From: Flavobacteriia bacterium
Lineage (GTDB): Bacteria > Bacteroidota > Bacteroidia > Flavobacteriales > Flavobacteriaceae
Assembly (NCBI GenBank): GCA_018500075.1
Contig: JAHBAN010000174.1
Span: 1 to 21,925 of the forward strand
DNA length: 21,925 nt
Reading direction: 5' to 3'
This document shows positions 6,978-14,677 of the stretch, in pieces; positions within the stretch are counted from its first letter, which is position 1, and each line of letters begins with the position of its first letter. Below the pieces are notes generated by a model, which saw only the letters and a program-made list of their open reading frames with translations, made no database searches and had not been told where the DNA came from. The position numbers were made by a program, and so were the translations under genes.

Positions 6978-8630
6978 ATGACCGATACTGTTGGTTACCA
7001 AATTGCCCGAAGCCTTGCAGATGCAGGCGTCACGACTGTTTTCGGGGTCATATCAATTCACAATATGCCCCTCCTGGATGGCATCGCCGAACAGGGGCGC
7101 ATTCGCTTTGTGCCCGCTCGAGGCGAGGCAGGTGCGATGAACATGGCCGATGCGTTTTCGCGGGTTTCAGGACAGATTGGTGTCGTTCTGACCTCGACCG
7201 GCACGGCGGCGGGCAACGCGGCGGGCGGGCAAGCCGAGGCACTGACAGCGGGCAGTAAGGTGTTGCACATCACCACGCAGGTCGATCGCGAATTTATGGA
7301 TCGCGACCGCGCCGCTATTCATGATGTTCCCAAACAACCTGAGATGCTGAAAGGTGTCTCTAAGGCGTATTTTCGAATATGGGATGAGAAATCAGCGATC
7401 GGGATCGTGGATGCTGCGATCCGTGCTGCCAGCACGCCACCCACGGGACCAGTCAGTCTGGAGATTCCGGTGGATGTTCAGCGCCTTGATGCGGTGAGCG
7501 AATATAGGCTGTCGCCGTTTGTCCCCGCGGTGCCCGGTTTTGATGAAGCGCAAATTGATGCACTGGTAGAGCTGGTAAAGGCAGCCAAACGCCCGATGAT
7601 CTGGCTTGGTGGTGGCGCGCGCGGGGCTTCGGCTCAGGCTGGCGCGTTGGTCGAACGTGGCTTTGGAGCAGTGACGTCCACTCAAGGGCGCGCAGTGGTG
7701 GCTGAGGATAGCCCCGGCACGCTCGGGGCTTTCAACATGACACCCGAGGCGCGCGGAATCTATGCCGCCGCGGACCTGATGATCGTCGTCGGCTCGCGGC
7801 TGCGCGGGAATGAAACCATGAACAACAAAATGGTTTTGCCGAAGCCGTTGGTGCAGATCGACGTTGAGCCAAGGCAATGCGGGCGCAACTACCCGGTTGA
7901 TATGTTCTTGACCGGCGATGCTGCGCAAACGTTGCAGGCGTTGCTTGACCGGTTGCCAGAAGCCCTCGATGTGGACCCGCAGCAACGCTATGACATCTCT
8001 ATTGCGCGCGCCAAATCCGAGGGTGCTTTACGCGACCGGCTTGGGCCTTACCAAGTGGTAGCGGATCACCTGTTAGGTGTTGTGCCTGCGGGGTCACATC
8101 CGTGGGTGCGGGATGTGACCATTTCTAATTCGACTTTTGGCAATCGCTATGTCCAGATTGCGGCCCCCAATCTCGGTGTTCATGCGCTTGGTGGTGGGAT
8201 CGGGCAAGGGATCGCCATGGGGTGCGGCGCGGCTGTAGCGTCACCTGATGTGCGCACTGTGACCTTGTTAGGAGATGGCGGCTCAATGCTTGGGATTGCG
8301 GAACTGATTACGGCGGTTGATGAGGCCCTGAACGTAACCTTTCTTTTGATGAATGATGCAGCTTACGGTGTAATCGAGAATATCCAGGATGCCCAATATG
8401 ACGGGAGGCGGAATTACTCCGCGCTCAAGACACCCGATTTTGGCAAACTCTGCGATGCCATCGATATGCCGTATATGAAGGTTGATGACATCGAAAGATT
8501 CGCAGAGATTTTCGACGCTTCCATGCAAGGCAAAGGTCCTATGGTGGTTGAGGTCGATATGGTGGCAATTGGTCCATTTGCCGAGGCATTTGCAGGCCCA
8601 CCTGCTGGTGCCGCCGGAAGCAAGGTTTGA
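6978..8630 (+). CDS. Thiamine diphosphate-dependent enzyme (acetolactate synthase / benzoylformate decarboxylase-like)
   Basis: This is a 550-residue three-domain ThDP enzyme. The N-terminal pyrimidine-binding domain has the proton-relay Glu50 in ARGEAGAMNMADAF. A central TPP_enzyme_M domain follows (about 190-320). The C-terminal domain carries the diphosphate-binding motif LLGDGGSML (Asp433) with LLMNDAAYG about 27 residues later. The family decarboxylates or ligates 2-oxo acids. In a ring-fission operon with an aldehyde dehydrogenase immediately downstream, a 2-oxo acid decarboxylase whose aldehyde product feeds the dehydrogenase is the most economical reading. It is unlikely to be the biosynthetic acetolactate synthase because no small subunit is present. 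ATG 6978 is chosen over an in-frame TTG at 6951 that overlaps the SDR stop codon. Confidence 0.88.
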   Translation: MTDTVGYQIARSLADAGVTTVFGVISIHNMPLLDGIAEQGRIRFVPARGEAGAMNMADAFSRVSGQIGVVLTSTGTAAGNAAGGQAEALTAGSKVLHITTQVDREFMDRDRAAIHDVPKQPEMLKGVSKAYFRIWDEKSAIGIVDAAIRAASTPPTGPVSLEIPVDVQRLDAVSEYRLSPFVPAVPGFDEAQIDALVELVKAAKRPMIWLGGGARGASAQAGALVERGFGAVTSTQGRAVVAEDSPGTLGAFNMTPEARGIYAAADLMIVVGSRLRGNETMNNKMVLPKPLVQIDVEPRQCGRNYPVDMFLTGDAAQTLQALLDRLPEALDVDPQQRYDISIARAKSEGALRDRLGPYQVVADHLLGVVPAGSHPWVRDVTISNSTFGNRYVQIAAPNLGVHALGGGIGQGIAMGCGAAVASPDVRTVTLLGDGGSMLGIAELITAVDEALNVTFLLMNDAAYGVIENIQDAQYDGRRNYSALKTPDFGKLCDAIDMPYMKVDDIERFAEIFDASMQGKGPMVVEVDMVAIGPFAEAFAGPPAGAAGSKV

Positions 8631-8632
8631 GG

Positions 8633-9460
8633 ATGCAACATCTCGCTCTGATCGGGTTTGGGGCCATCGCCCGGACCTTCGTCACCACGCTGTTTGTGCA
8701 ACCTGAGACGAGGCTGAACAGATTGTCCCTTCTGGTGCGCAGTGGTTCGCCTGACGAGAGTGAGGAACAGGTCCGCAAGCTTTGCGGGTCGCATATGATT
8801 GACGTGAAGGTATTTACGGATATGGCGGAGATGCTGGCGTCACATCCCGATCTTGTGGTGGAATGCGCGGGTCAGCAGGCGGTCGCTGAGCATGGCGCGG
8901 CCGTGTTAACTGAGGGTATTGATCTCTTGATAGCCTCGGTTGGGGTTTTTGCGGATCAGGACCTCTTCAACCGGCTCAAGACCATAGCGGCACGGAAGGG
9001 TGCCCAGATTATACTGCCTGCGGGTGCGATCGGGGGAATTGACGCGTTGGTTGCAGCCCGTCTGTCCGGGTTGAAAGCGGTCCGTTACGCGGGGCGCAAG
9101 CCGCCCGGCGCATGGAAGGGAACAGATGCGGAAAACCGAGTTGATCTGGATGCTCTGAAAGAGGAGGCGGTGTTTTTTGAAGGCACGGCCCGCGAGGCGG
9201 CAAGGATATTTCCCAAGAACGCCAATGTGGCCGCGACTCTTGCACTGGCGGGGCTTGGCATGGATCATACCCATGTGCGTCTCATCGCAGACCCCAATAC
9301 GAACGAAAACACGCATGAATATCAGGTTAAATCGAACGCTGTGGATTATGATATGCGCCTTGTTGGCAAGGTGTCTGCGCTGAATCCAAGAACGTCCCTT
9401 TCTACCGCCTTCAGTCTCGTCCGCACCGTCCTCAATCGGTCGGATGTAATTGTGATATAG
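8633..9460 (+). CDS. L-aspartate dehydrogenase-family protein (NadX/DUF108)
   Basis: This is a 275-residue member of the NAD(P)-dependent aspartate dehydrogenase family. It has the Rossmann motif IGFGAIA near the N-terminus, the family block LPAGAIGGIDAL in mid-protein and the C-terminal NANVAATLALAGLGMDHTHV, followed by IADP, where the conserved His/Asp-Thr region forms the amino-acid site. The known reaction is L-aspartate + NAD(P)+ to iminoaspartate/oxaloacetate and ammonia, or the reverse. Here it is embedded between a decarboxylase and an aldehyde dehydrogenase and not with nadA or nadC, so a catabolic role is likely. It could handle the nitrogen of an N-containing aromatic or act on a related imino/amino acid. 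ATG 8633 has AAGG seven bases upstream; the ThDP gene stops two bases before it. Calling it nadX by name would be unsafe. Confidence 0.87.
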   Translation: MQHLALIGFGAIARTFVTTLFVQPETRLNRLSLLVRSGSPDESEEQVRKLCGSHMIDVKVFTDMAEMLASHPDLVVECAGQQAVAEHGAAVLTEGIDLLIASVGVFADQDLFNRLKTIAARKGAQIILPAGAIGGIDALVAARLSGLKAVRYAGRKPPGAWKGTDAENRVDLDALKEEAVFFEGTAREAARIFPKNANVAATLALAGLGMDHTHVRLIADPNTNENTHEYQVKSNAVDYDMRLVGKVSALNPRTSLSTAFSLVRTVLNRSDVIVI

Positions 9461-9469
9461 GAGCATGAT

Positions 9470-10954
9470 ATGACCTACCCCTTTCCAGATGGGCGCCTTT
9501 TTGTCGGCGGTGAATGGCAGTCAGGCACCGGTCCCGAAATCACATCGACTTTTGCCGCAGACGGCAGCGAAAACATGACCTTTGCTAGCGCGTCTAGGGA
9601 TGATGTTCTGTCGGCCATTGATCGTGCGCGCACGGCACAGGCGGACCCTGCGTGGCGGAATCTCAGACCGCATGAACGGGCAACGTATCTATACCGAATT
9701 GCCGACGGAATTAGCGCCAATATTGAGCGGATCTCATGGCTTCAGAGCCGTGATACCAGCAAGACCCGCACCGAAGCGCACGCCCTGGCGGGGTCTGCGG
9801 CGGCCACGTTTCGCTATTTTGGTGCTGTTTTGGAAACCTCCGATGACCTTATGACCACCCCGCGTGGTGCGTATCAGAGCTTTTCCGTCCATGATTCGAT
9901 CGGGCTTGTGAGTGCGATTACACCGTGGAATTCCCCGATTGCCTCTGACGCACAGAAAGCAGCACCCGCGCTGGCTGCGGGCAATGCCGTGCTGTTGAAG
10001 CCGGCCAGCTGGTCGCCCATCATCAGTCTGGAGCTGGCGCGGATCGTGGAAGAAGCAGGACTGCCCAAGGGGCTTTTGTCTGTTCTGCCCGGCTCGGGGC
10101 GCGAGGTTGGCAACCTGCTGGTCGAGCATCCTGATATTGGAAAGGTTTCATTTACTGGAGGCACCTCCACAGGACGGCATCTGGCACATTTGGCAGCTGA
10201 AAAACTAATGCCTATCTCGCTTGAGCTTGGGGGCAAATCGCCCACAATTGTGTTTGAGGATTGCGATGAAGATCTGGCTATCGCGGGCGTGCTCTTCGGT
10301 ATTTTCTCCTCCACCGGGCAAAGCTGCATCGCTGGCTCGCGCCTCTTCGTACAGCGTAGCATCTATGACCGTTTCGTTGCGCGTCTGGTTGAGGGGGCCG
10401 AGGCGCTGAGGGTCGGGAATCCCTTTGATGCGCAGACGCAAGTGTCCTCCATGGTTCATGCCGATCACCGCGCCTCGGTCGAGGGTTATGTAAAAGCTGC
10501 CAGAGAGGAGGGTGGCGAAATCCTCACGGGGGGGGCGCGGCCGGAAGGGGCAGATTACAGTCAGGGAGCCTACTACCTGCCCACCATTATTGCTGGGTTG
10601 ACCAATCAAGCTCATACTTGTCGCGAAGAGATTTTTGGTCCGGTGCTGGTCGTGATGCCATTTGATGATGAGGATGATGTAATTGCCATGGCAAATGACA
10701 GTGCCTATGGTCTCGCTTGCGGGATATGGTCGCGCGATCACCCCAAGTGCTGGCGGTTGGCACGGGCCATTCGGGCGGGCACAGTCTGGATTAACACTTT
10801 TAAGCAGTTTTCGATTTCGACCCCTTTCGGTGGCGATGGAGCCAGCGGTATGGGGCGTGAAAAAGGCAGGGAGGGACTGCGTGCCTACCAGCGGCAGAAA
10901 TCCATCTACGAGGATCATTCGGGTCGGCCTCACCCATGGGCGCGTTGGCCCTGA
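9470..10954 (+). CDS. NAD(P)-dependent aldehyde dehydrogenase
   Basis: This is a 494-residue aldehyde dehydrogenase superfamily protein with all main features: AITPWNSP and LKPASWSP for cofactor and substrate, FTGGTSTGR, general-base Glu252 in LELGGKSP, nucleophile Cys286 in GQSCIAGSR, and EEIFGPVLVV. The C-terminal FGGDGASGMGREKG block replaces the usual FGGxKxSGxGRE and is close to it. Relatives oxidise muconic-type semialdehydes or small aldehydes. It is the last gene of the operon, nine bases after the aspartate dehydrogenase-like gene, with AGGAG at 9459-9463. It would oxidise either the ring-opened semialdehyde or the aldehyde released by the ThDP enzyme. The gene ends 22 bases before the convergent iclR gene, with no obvious hairpin terminator between. 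Confidence 0.93.
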   Translation: MTYPFPDGRLFVGGEWQSGTGPEITSTFAADGSENMTFASASRDDVLSAIDRARTAQADPAWRNLRPHERATYLYRIADGISANIERISWLQSRDTSKTRTEAHALAGSAAATFRYFGAVLETSDDLMTTPRGAYQSFSVHDSIGLVSAITPWNSPIASDAQKAAPALAAGNAVLLKPASWSPIISLELARIVEEAGLPKGLLSVLPGSGREVGNLLVEHPDIGKVSFTGGTSTGRHLAHLAAEKLMPISLELGGKSPTIVFEDCDEDLAIAGVLFGIFSSTGQSCIAGSRLFVQRSIYDRFVARLVEGAEALRVGNPFDAQTQVSSMVHADHRASVEGYVKAAREEGGEILTGGARPEGADYSQGAYYLPTIIAGLTNQAHTCREEIFGPVLVVMPFDDEDDVIAMANDSAYGLACGIWSRDHPKCWRLARAIRAGTVWINTFKQFSISTPFGGDGASGMGREKGREGLRAYQRQKSIYEDHSGRPHPWARWP

Positions 10955-10976
10955 TCGGGCAAGTAAAGCGCGGACT

Positions 10977-11783
10977 CTATTTTGGGCGCGCGATATAGCC
11001 CAATGTCATGGAAGCCTGTTTCGCTGCTGATTGCACAGCCTCTTTGATCGGGCCTTCGGAGCTATGGCCTTCTTCAATAAAGCGGCTTTCGGGGCCAGAG
11101 ACATTGATCGCGCCAACAGGCCGTCCGCGATGGTCCAGAACGGCGGCAGCGCAGGAGCCTATCCCAGCTTCGAAATTCCCTTCGCTCCAGGCAAACCCGG
11201 CCGCTTTGTCCAGCCGTGCCTGCGCCAGCACGGCGCTCAGGCTCATGGGCGTCTTGGCCGTGACCTGCTCCAACTTCACACCTGAGAACAGCGTGCGGAG
11301 CTCGTCTTCCGCCATTTCGGCCAAGATCGCGCGCCCGCCAGAAGACGTGTAGGACGGTAGCCGCGATCCGGGGCGCATATTGCTGACCAGATGGGTGTTG
11401 GGAGTCTCACGGCTCAGATAGATAAGATCGGTGCCATCCAGAATCCCGAAATGGGCTGACATACCTGTGCTATGTGCGAGCTCCAGCAGAAGCGGTTGGC
11501 AGGTCCGTACAATGTCGCGCCCATGGATTGCCTGTGCCGCAAGGCTGATCACGCCGGGGCCCAAGCGATATCCTGCACCTTCTTCGACTTGCTCGATCAT
11601 GCGATTGGCCTCAAGGGTATGTATCAGGCGAATCAGAGTCGTTCGATTGATCCCCAACTCCTTAGAGGTGGTGCTAAGATTACGGCATCTGCGACCGTTT
11701 CCTATATGGCGCAGCAGGTTTAGCGCCCGCTCGACCGGGGGAACGGAATAGGAGGTTGATTCTGTTTCTTGTCGCTTTGTCAT
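10977..11783 (-). CDS. IclR-family transcriptional regulator
   Basis: This regulator has about 268 residues. It has an N-terminal winged helix-turn-helix (about 20-80, with LGINRTTLIRLIHTLEANRMI as recognition region and GAGYRLGPGVISLA as wing). A C-terminal ligand-binding IclR/GAF-like domain follows (RETPNTHLVSNMRPG, SYTSSGGRAILAEM, FEAGIGSCAAAVLDHRGRPVGAINVSGP). ATG 11783 is used; a GTG at 11792, three codons upstream, is an alternative and neither has a strong Shine-Dalgarno. IclR proteins such as PcaU, PcaR and PobR control aromatic catabolic operons in response to a pathway metabolite. Its gene sits between the two catabolic operons. A 26-base element matching those at both operon promoters overlaps its own -10, so it most likely controls all three units. 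Confidence 0.93.
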   Translation of the reverse strand: MTKRQETESTSYSVPPVERALNLLRHIGNGRRCRNLSTTSKELGINRTTLIRLIHTLEANRMIEQVEEGAGYRLGPGVISLAAQAIHGRDIVRTCQPLLLELAHSTGMSAHFGILDGTDLIYLSRETPNTHLVSNMRPGSRLPSYTSSGGRAILAEMAEDELRTLFSGVKLEQVTAKTPMSLSAVLAQARLDKAAGFAWSEGNFEAGIGSCAAAVLDHRGRPVGAINVSGPESRFIEEGHSSEGPIKEAVQSAAKQASMTLGYIARPK

Positions 11784-11811
11784 CTTGCTCACTCACACGG
11801 TTTCATCAAAA

Positions 11812-11837
11812 TAGAACAAATTATACGTATTTGAACA
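11812..11837. promoter_or_regulatory. Predicted IclR-family operator, site C (autoregulatory)
   Basis: On the plus strand the outer cores are AGAACA (11813-11818) and TGAACA (11832-11837), with exactly the spacing seen in sites A and B (GAAC at positions 3 and 22 of 26). The middle half-site is degenerate: ATAC where sites A and B have GTTC. The degenerate middle is where the iclR -10 hexamer lies, so the two signals overlap and autoregulation is expected. Confidence 0.6.
11820..11825 (-). promoter_or_regulatory. Predicted -10 box of iclR
   Basis: Read on the minus strand this is a perfect TATAAT hexamer, about 36 bases upstream of ATG 11783. The matching -35 is poor (TGTTAT-like at a 17-base spacing). 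It lies wholly inside operator site C. Confidence 0.5.
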
Positions 11838-11908
11838 GGCTCATAACACTGATTTTATGAGAAAACGTGCTGTGGAGGCTGTATCGCCGCGCTTTCCCAA
11901 CCAAGTTC

Positions 11909-11937
11909 TTGACCCGTATAGCTTGTCAATCTATCAT
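11909..11937 (+). promoter_or_regulatory. Predicted promoter of the monooxygenase-TRAP operon
   Basis: TTGACC (11909-11914) and TATCAT (11932-11937) are separated by exactly 17 bases, a good sigma-70-type promoter. The -10 abuts operator site B, which starts at 11938. The start codon at 11975 leaves a leader of about 30 bases. Confidence 0.65.
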
Positions 11938-11963
11938 TTGAACATATCGTTCATAATAGAACA
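11938..11963. promoter_or_regulatory. Predicted IclR-family operator, site B (three half-sites)
   Basis: The palindrome TGAAC-ATATC-GTTCA (11939-11953) is followed by a third half-site AGAACA (11958-11963). Core positions are the same as in site A (GAAC, GTTC and GAAC at 3, 12 and 22). The site lies directly after the -10 of the monooxygenase promoter and would block initiation when occupied. Confidence 0.7.
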
Positions 11964-11974
11964 GGATGTGAAAA

Positions 11975-13105
11975 GTGAGTGGATTAAGAATAGGTATCTG
12001 CGGCGGAGGGATCGGCGGATTCAGCGCAGCTATTGCATTGCGTAAATCTGGGCATGACGTTCAGGTTTTTGAGCGGGCACCGGCATTCAACCGCGTGGGG
12101 GCCGATATCAACCTCACGCCCAATGCGGTCTTCGCACTAGACCAGCTTGGCGTTGGGGACTACCTGCGTGAAACCGCTGCGCGTCCGACCTTTCGTATCA
12201 GCCGCGACGGTGAAACCGGCGAAGAAACTTCCCGCCTACCAATGAGTGCGGCCGCTGAAGAGAAATACGGTGCGCCGCAGTTGACCATTCACCGTGCCGA
12301 TTTATTGAAGGCACTGCAGGGACAGCTGCCAAAAGACAGTGTTCATCCGGGTATGTCGGCCAAAAGCGTCAAGCTCACCGAAGCGGGCGCAACGATCCTG
12401 TTCGATGACGACAGCAGTCTCGATTTTGACGTTGTGATTGGCGCTGACGGTATCCATTCCGCCGTCCGCACAGCGCTCTGGGGGCAGGACGATCCAAAAT
12501 TCACCGGCATTGTGTCGTATCGCGGCGTATTTCCACGCGGCAAAGCGCCGGAGACGAAAGACACTGACGCCTTCACCAAATGGTGGGGAGAAGTATCGGA
12601 AAAGCAGATCGTGACATTTCCTTTGACGCGCGGCGAAGAGATTTTTGTTTTTGCGACGACTCCTCAGCAAGGTTGGACAGAAGAAGGTTGGACCTTGCCT
12701 GGTGATGTGGAAGAACTGCGCGCCGAATACAGCAACTTCCACCCTGATGCGCGGGCTTTGCTTGATGCCTGCGACGAGGTGACAAAATCTGCCCTGCACG
12801 TGCGCGAGCCAATGGAGCAGTGGTCAAAAGGCCATGTGACGATCCTTGGGGATGCCGCTCATCCGATGGTGCCGTTTATGGCGCAGGGGGCCTGCATGGC
12901 GATCGAAGATGCTGTCGTCTTGTCGCGTGTGTTGGATGGCGTTGAGATAGGCGAGGTCAAAGACGCGCTTATTCGGTATGAAACTGCGCGCAAACCACGC
13001 ACTGCTCAGGTTCAAGAAAATTCATTGGCCAATGATTGGCTGAAAAAAGGTGGCAACGCCGATTGGGTTTATGGCTATGATGCCTGGGCCGTCGGGTTGA
13101 CTTGA
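11975..13105 (+). CDS. FAD-dependent aromatic monooxygenase, NicC/salicylate-hydroxylase-like
   Basis: This is a 376-residue class A flavoprotein hydroxylase. It has a GxGxxG FAD motif in ICGGGIGG (8-15), the DG motif VIGADGIHSAVR and the GD motif ILGDAAHPMVPFMAQGACMAIEDA. From recall of the family, the overall sequence most resembles 6-hydroxynicotinate 3-monooxygenase: matching blocks include the APAFxRxGA stretch, KWW, ADWVYGYD near the C-terminus and MAQGACMAIEDA. The NicC active-site His at about position 47 is Asn46 here (VGADINLTPN), so the substrate probably differs. It likely hydroxylates, possibly decarboxylatively, a monohydroxy aromatic acid to give the dioxygenase substrate. The start is GTG 11975 with AGGA eight bases upstream. 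It is the first gene of the TRAP operon, downstream of operator site B. Confidence 0.88.
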   Translation: MSGLRIGICGGGIGGFSAAIALRKSGHDVQVFERAPAFNRVGADINLTPNAVFALDQLGVGDYLRETAARPTFRISRDGETGEETSRLPMSAAAEEKYGAPQLTIHRADLLKALQGQLPKDSVHPGMSAKSVKLTEAGATILFDDDSSLDFDVVIGADGIHSAVRTALWGQDDPKFTGIVSYRGVFPRGKAPETKDTDAFTKWWGEVSEKQIVTFPLTRGEEIFVFATTPQQGWTEEGWTLPGDVEELRAEYSNFHPDARALLDACDEVTKSALHVREPMEQWSKGHVTILGDAAHPMVPFMAQGACMAIEDAVVLSRVLDGVEIGEVKDALIRYETARKPRTAQVQENSLANDWLKKGGNADWVYGYDAWAVGLT

Positions 13106-13126
13106 AGACCAACCAAGGAGGTGATC

Positions 13127-14101
13127 ATGAAATACATTTTGAAATCCGCAGCGATTGCGGCCAGTCTATTACTGTCTGGCGGGACTGCTATAGCTGATAC
13201 ATATACGATGAATGCTGTGACTCTGGCCCCGCGCCAGGCCGATATCTCGCGTGGCTTTGCGATGTTTATCGACGAAGTCAACGCTAAGTTCGACGGTGAG
13301 TTCCAGATCAACTGGCGGGGTGGACCAGAAGTGATGCCGCCGTTCGGTCAGGCTGAGGCTGTGCGCAACGGAGCGATGGATATGACGTTCACCAGCCCAA
13401 GCTATTATTCGGGTCTGGTGCCTGCGTCATCTACTATGAACCTGTCGTTTAAATCCTACAACGAAATCCGCCCGACCGGCTATTATGAGCGGATGACCGA
13501 ACTGCACGCCGAGCAAGATCTTGTGTTTCTTGGCGAAGTGCCGGCAACCGACCTTGCCTTTCATGTTTTTCTGAACAAACAAGTTGAAACCCTTGCTGAT
13601 TTGAGCGGGCTTCGCATTCGTGTTTTCCCGACACTGCTGCCGTTGGTGAAGTCGTTGGGCGCAGAGCCTTTGGTTCTTCCGATGGGCGAAATCTACACCG
13701 CAATGGAGCGTGGCACGATCGATGGCTTCATGCGCGGGACTGTCGGCTGGGCCGAACAGTTTGACGGAGTTGTCACCCACGTCGTTTACCCTGGTGTCTA
13801 TCGTGCCGGTTTTCCTGTTCTGGTAAACAAAAAGGCTTGGGGCGAATTGCCCGAAGATTTGCAAAATCGCATTACAACCTTCGTCCGCGACGATCTGGCG
13901 CCCCGGATCGATGCGATCTGGGCTGAGGATGTTGCTAGCGGTGTCGTCCAAATGGAAACAGCAGGCTTTGAGGTCGTGCAGTTTTCTGATGAAGATACAG
14001 CGCAACTGCGGGAGATTGCTATTGAGTCAGCGTGGAGTGTGATTTCTGATACCGCTGGTGCAGAGGTTGCCGCCGAATTGCGCAGTATGTTGATCGACTA
14101 A
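13127..14101 (+). CDS. TRAP transporter substrate-binding protein (DctP family)
   Basis: This is a 324-residue periplasmic binding protein. The signal peptide is at 1-24 (positive MKYILK, hydrophobic core, AIA before the expected cleavage ahead of DTYT). The DctP core includes LSGLRIRVFP (the Arg that usually binds the ligand carboxylate), LVLPMGEIYTAMERGTIDGFMRG and a C-terminal helical tail. The GTIDGFMRG segment differs from the common 'GAENP' form, suggesting a ligand other than C4-dicarboxylates. AAGGAGG at 13115-13121 lies five bases before ATG 13127, which is preferred over GTG 13121. The position between an aromatic hydroxylase and the membrane subunits implies uptake of that hydroxylase's substrate, probably an aromatic or heteroaromatic carboxylate (inference). 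Confidence 0.92.
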   Translation: MKYILKSAAIAASLLLSGGTAIADTYTMNAVTLAPRQADISRGFAMFIDEVNAKFDGEFQINWRGGPEVMPPFGQAEAVRNGAMDMTFTSPSYYSGLVPASSTMNLSFKSYNEIRPTGYYERMTELHAEQDLVFLGEVPATDLAFHVFLNKQVETLADLSGLRIRVFPTLLPLVKSLGAEPLVLPMGEIYTAMERGTIDGFMRGTVGWAEQFDGVVTHVVYPGVYRAGFPVLVNKKAWGELPEDLQNRITTFVRDDLAPRIDAIWAEDVASGVVQMETAGFEVVQFSDEDTAQLREIAIESAWSVISDTAGAEVAAELRSMLID

Positions 14102-14122
14102 GTCTCATCATCTCAATAATCG

Positions 14123-14151
14123 TCGGGGCCGTGCTAAATGCTTGGCCCCGA
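14123..14151 (+). promoter_or_regulatory. Hairpin between dctP and dctQ
   Basis: TCGGGGCC (14123-14130) pairs perfectly with GGCCCCGA (14144-14151) around a 13-base loop. No T-run follows, so it is not a full intrinsic terminator. In binding-protein operons such hairpins stabilise or separate the abundant binding-protein message from the low-level membrane subunits. It also argues against starting dctQ at ATG 14138, which lies in its loop. Confidence 0.65.
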
Positions 14152-14173
14152 AATCTCACGCGGGAGTGTTCTG

Positions 14174-14677
14174 ATGTCCTTGGCCTACCAAAGTACTGTT
14201 CGCTTCTTCAGCCGGATGAACCTGTGGTTCGCTGTCGTAGGCGCTGGCATCTTGTTTTTCGCCACCGCTATCATCTTCATTGAAGTTATATCACGCGCGC
14301 TTGGTGCCGGATCTCGACTTTGGGTTATTGAAGTTAGTGAATACTCGCTTTTATACATTACATTTTTGGGTGCTCCATACCTGCTTGAGAAGAATATGCA
14401 CGTGACGCTGGATCTTCTGTATGACAACCTGACATATCGCTGGAAGCTGTTGGCGAAATTGGTCAACTCAATTATTGGGTTTGCTATTTGCGTGGTGCTG
14501 GCCGTTGTGGGCGTGGATGTGTTGCTCGATCAGATGGGCACCGGTGTGCGCGTCACCTCGGTCATGGCCCCTCATAGATATTGGATCACGATGGCTTTGC
14601 CTGTCGGGATGTTTCTCATGGCGGTGCAATTCCTGTTTCAGGCGATTGGCGTGTTCTGGCGGGAGGGGGTCCGATGA
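14174..14677 (+). CDS. TRAP transporter small membrane subunit (DctQ family)
   Basis: This is a 167-residue protein with four predicted membrane helices (roughly 16-40, 54-70, 90-112 and 132-155), the standard DctQ topology. A conserved ISRALGAGSRLWVIEVSEY-like region follows helix 1, and a YLLEKNMHVTLDLLYD stretch follows helix 2. ATG 14174 is chosen because GGGAG (14162-14166) lies seven bases upstream. The earlier in-frame ATG at 14138 is in the intergenic hairpin loop and would add a non-family extension. The stop overlaps the dctM start (ATGA). It couples DctP to the large DctM subunit in the inner membrane. Confidence 0.9.
   Translation: MSLAYQSTVRFFSRMNLWFAVVGAGILFFATAIIFIEVISRALGAGSRLWVIEVSEYSLLYITFLGAPYLLEKNMHVTLDLLYDNLTYRWKLLAKLVNSIIGFAICVVLAVVGVDVLLDQMGTGVRVTSVMAPHRYWITMALPVGMFLMAVQFLFQAIGVFWREGVR

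Noticed and set aside
6978..8630. Biosynthetic acetolactate synthase ilvB
   Set aside because: No regulatory small subunit or ilvC follows; the operon context is catabolic.
11975..13105. Naming the monooxygenase nicC and the locus a nicotinate degradation cluster
   Set aside because: NicX, NicF, NicE and the nicotinate hydroxylase are absent, the active-site His is changed, and an extradiol VOC dioxygenase is present instead.
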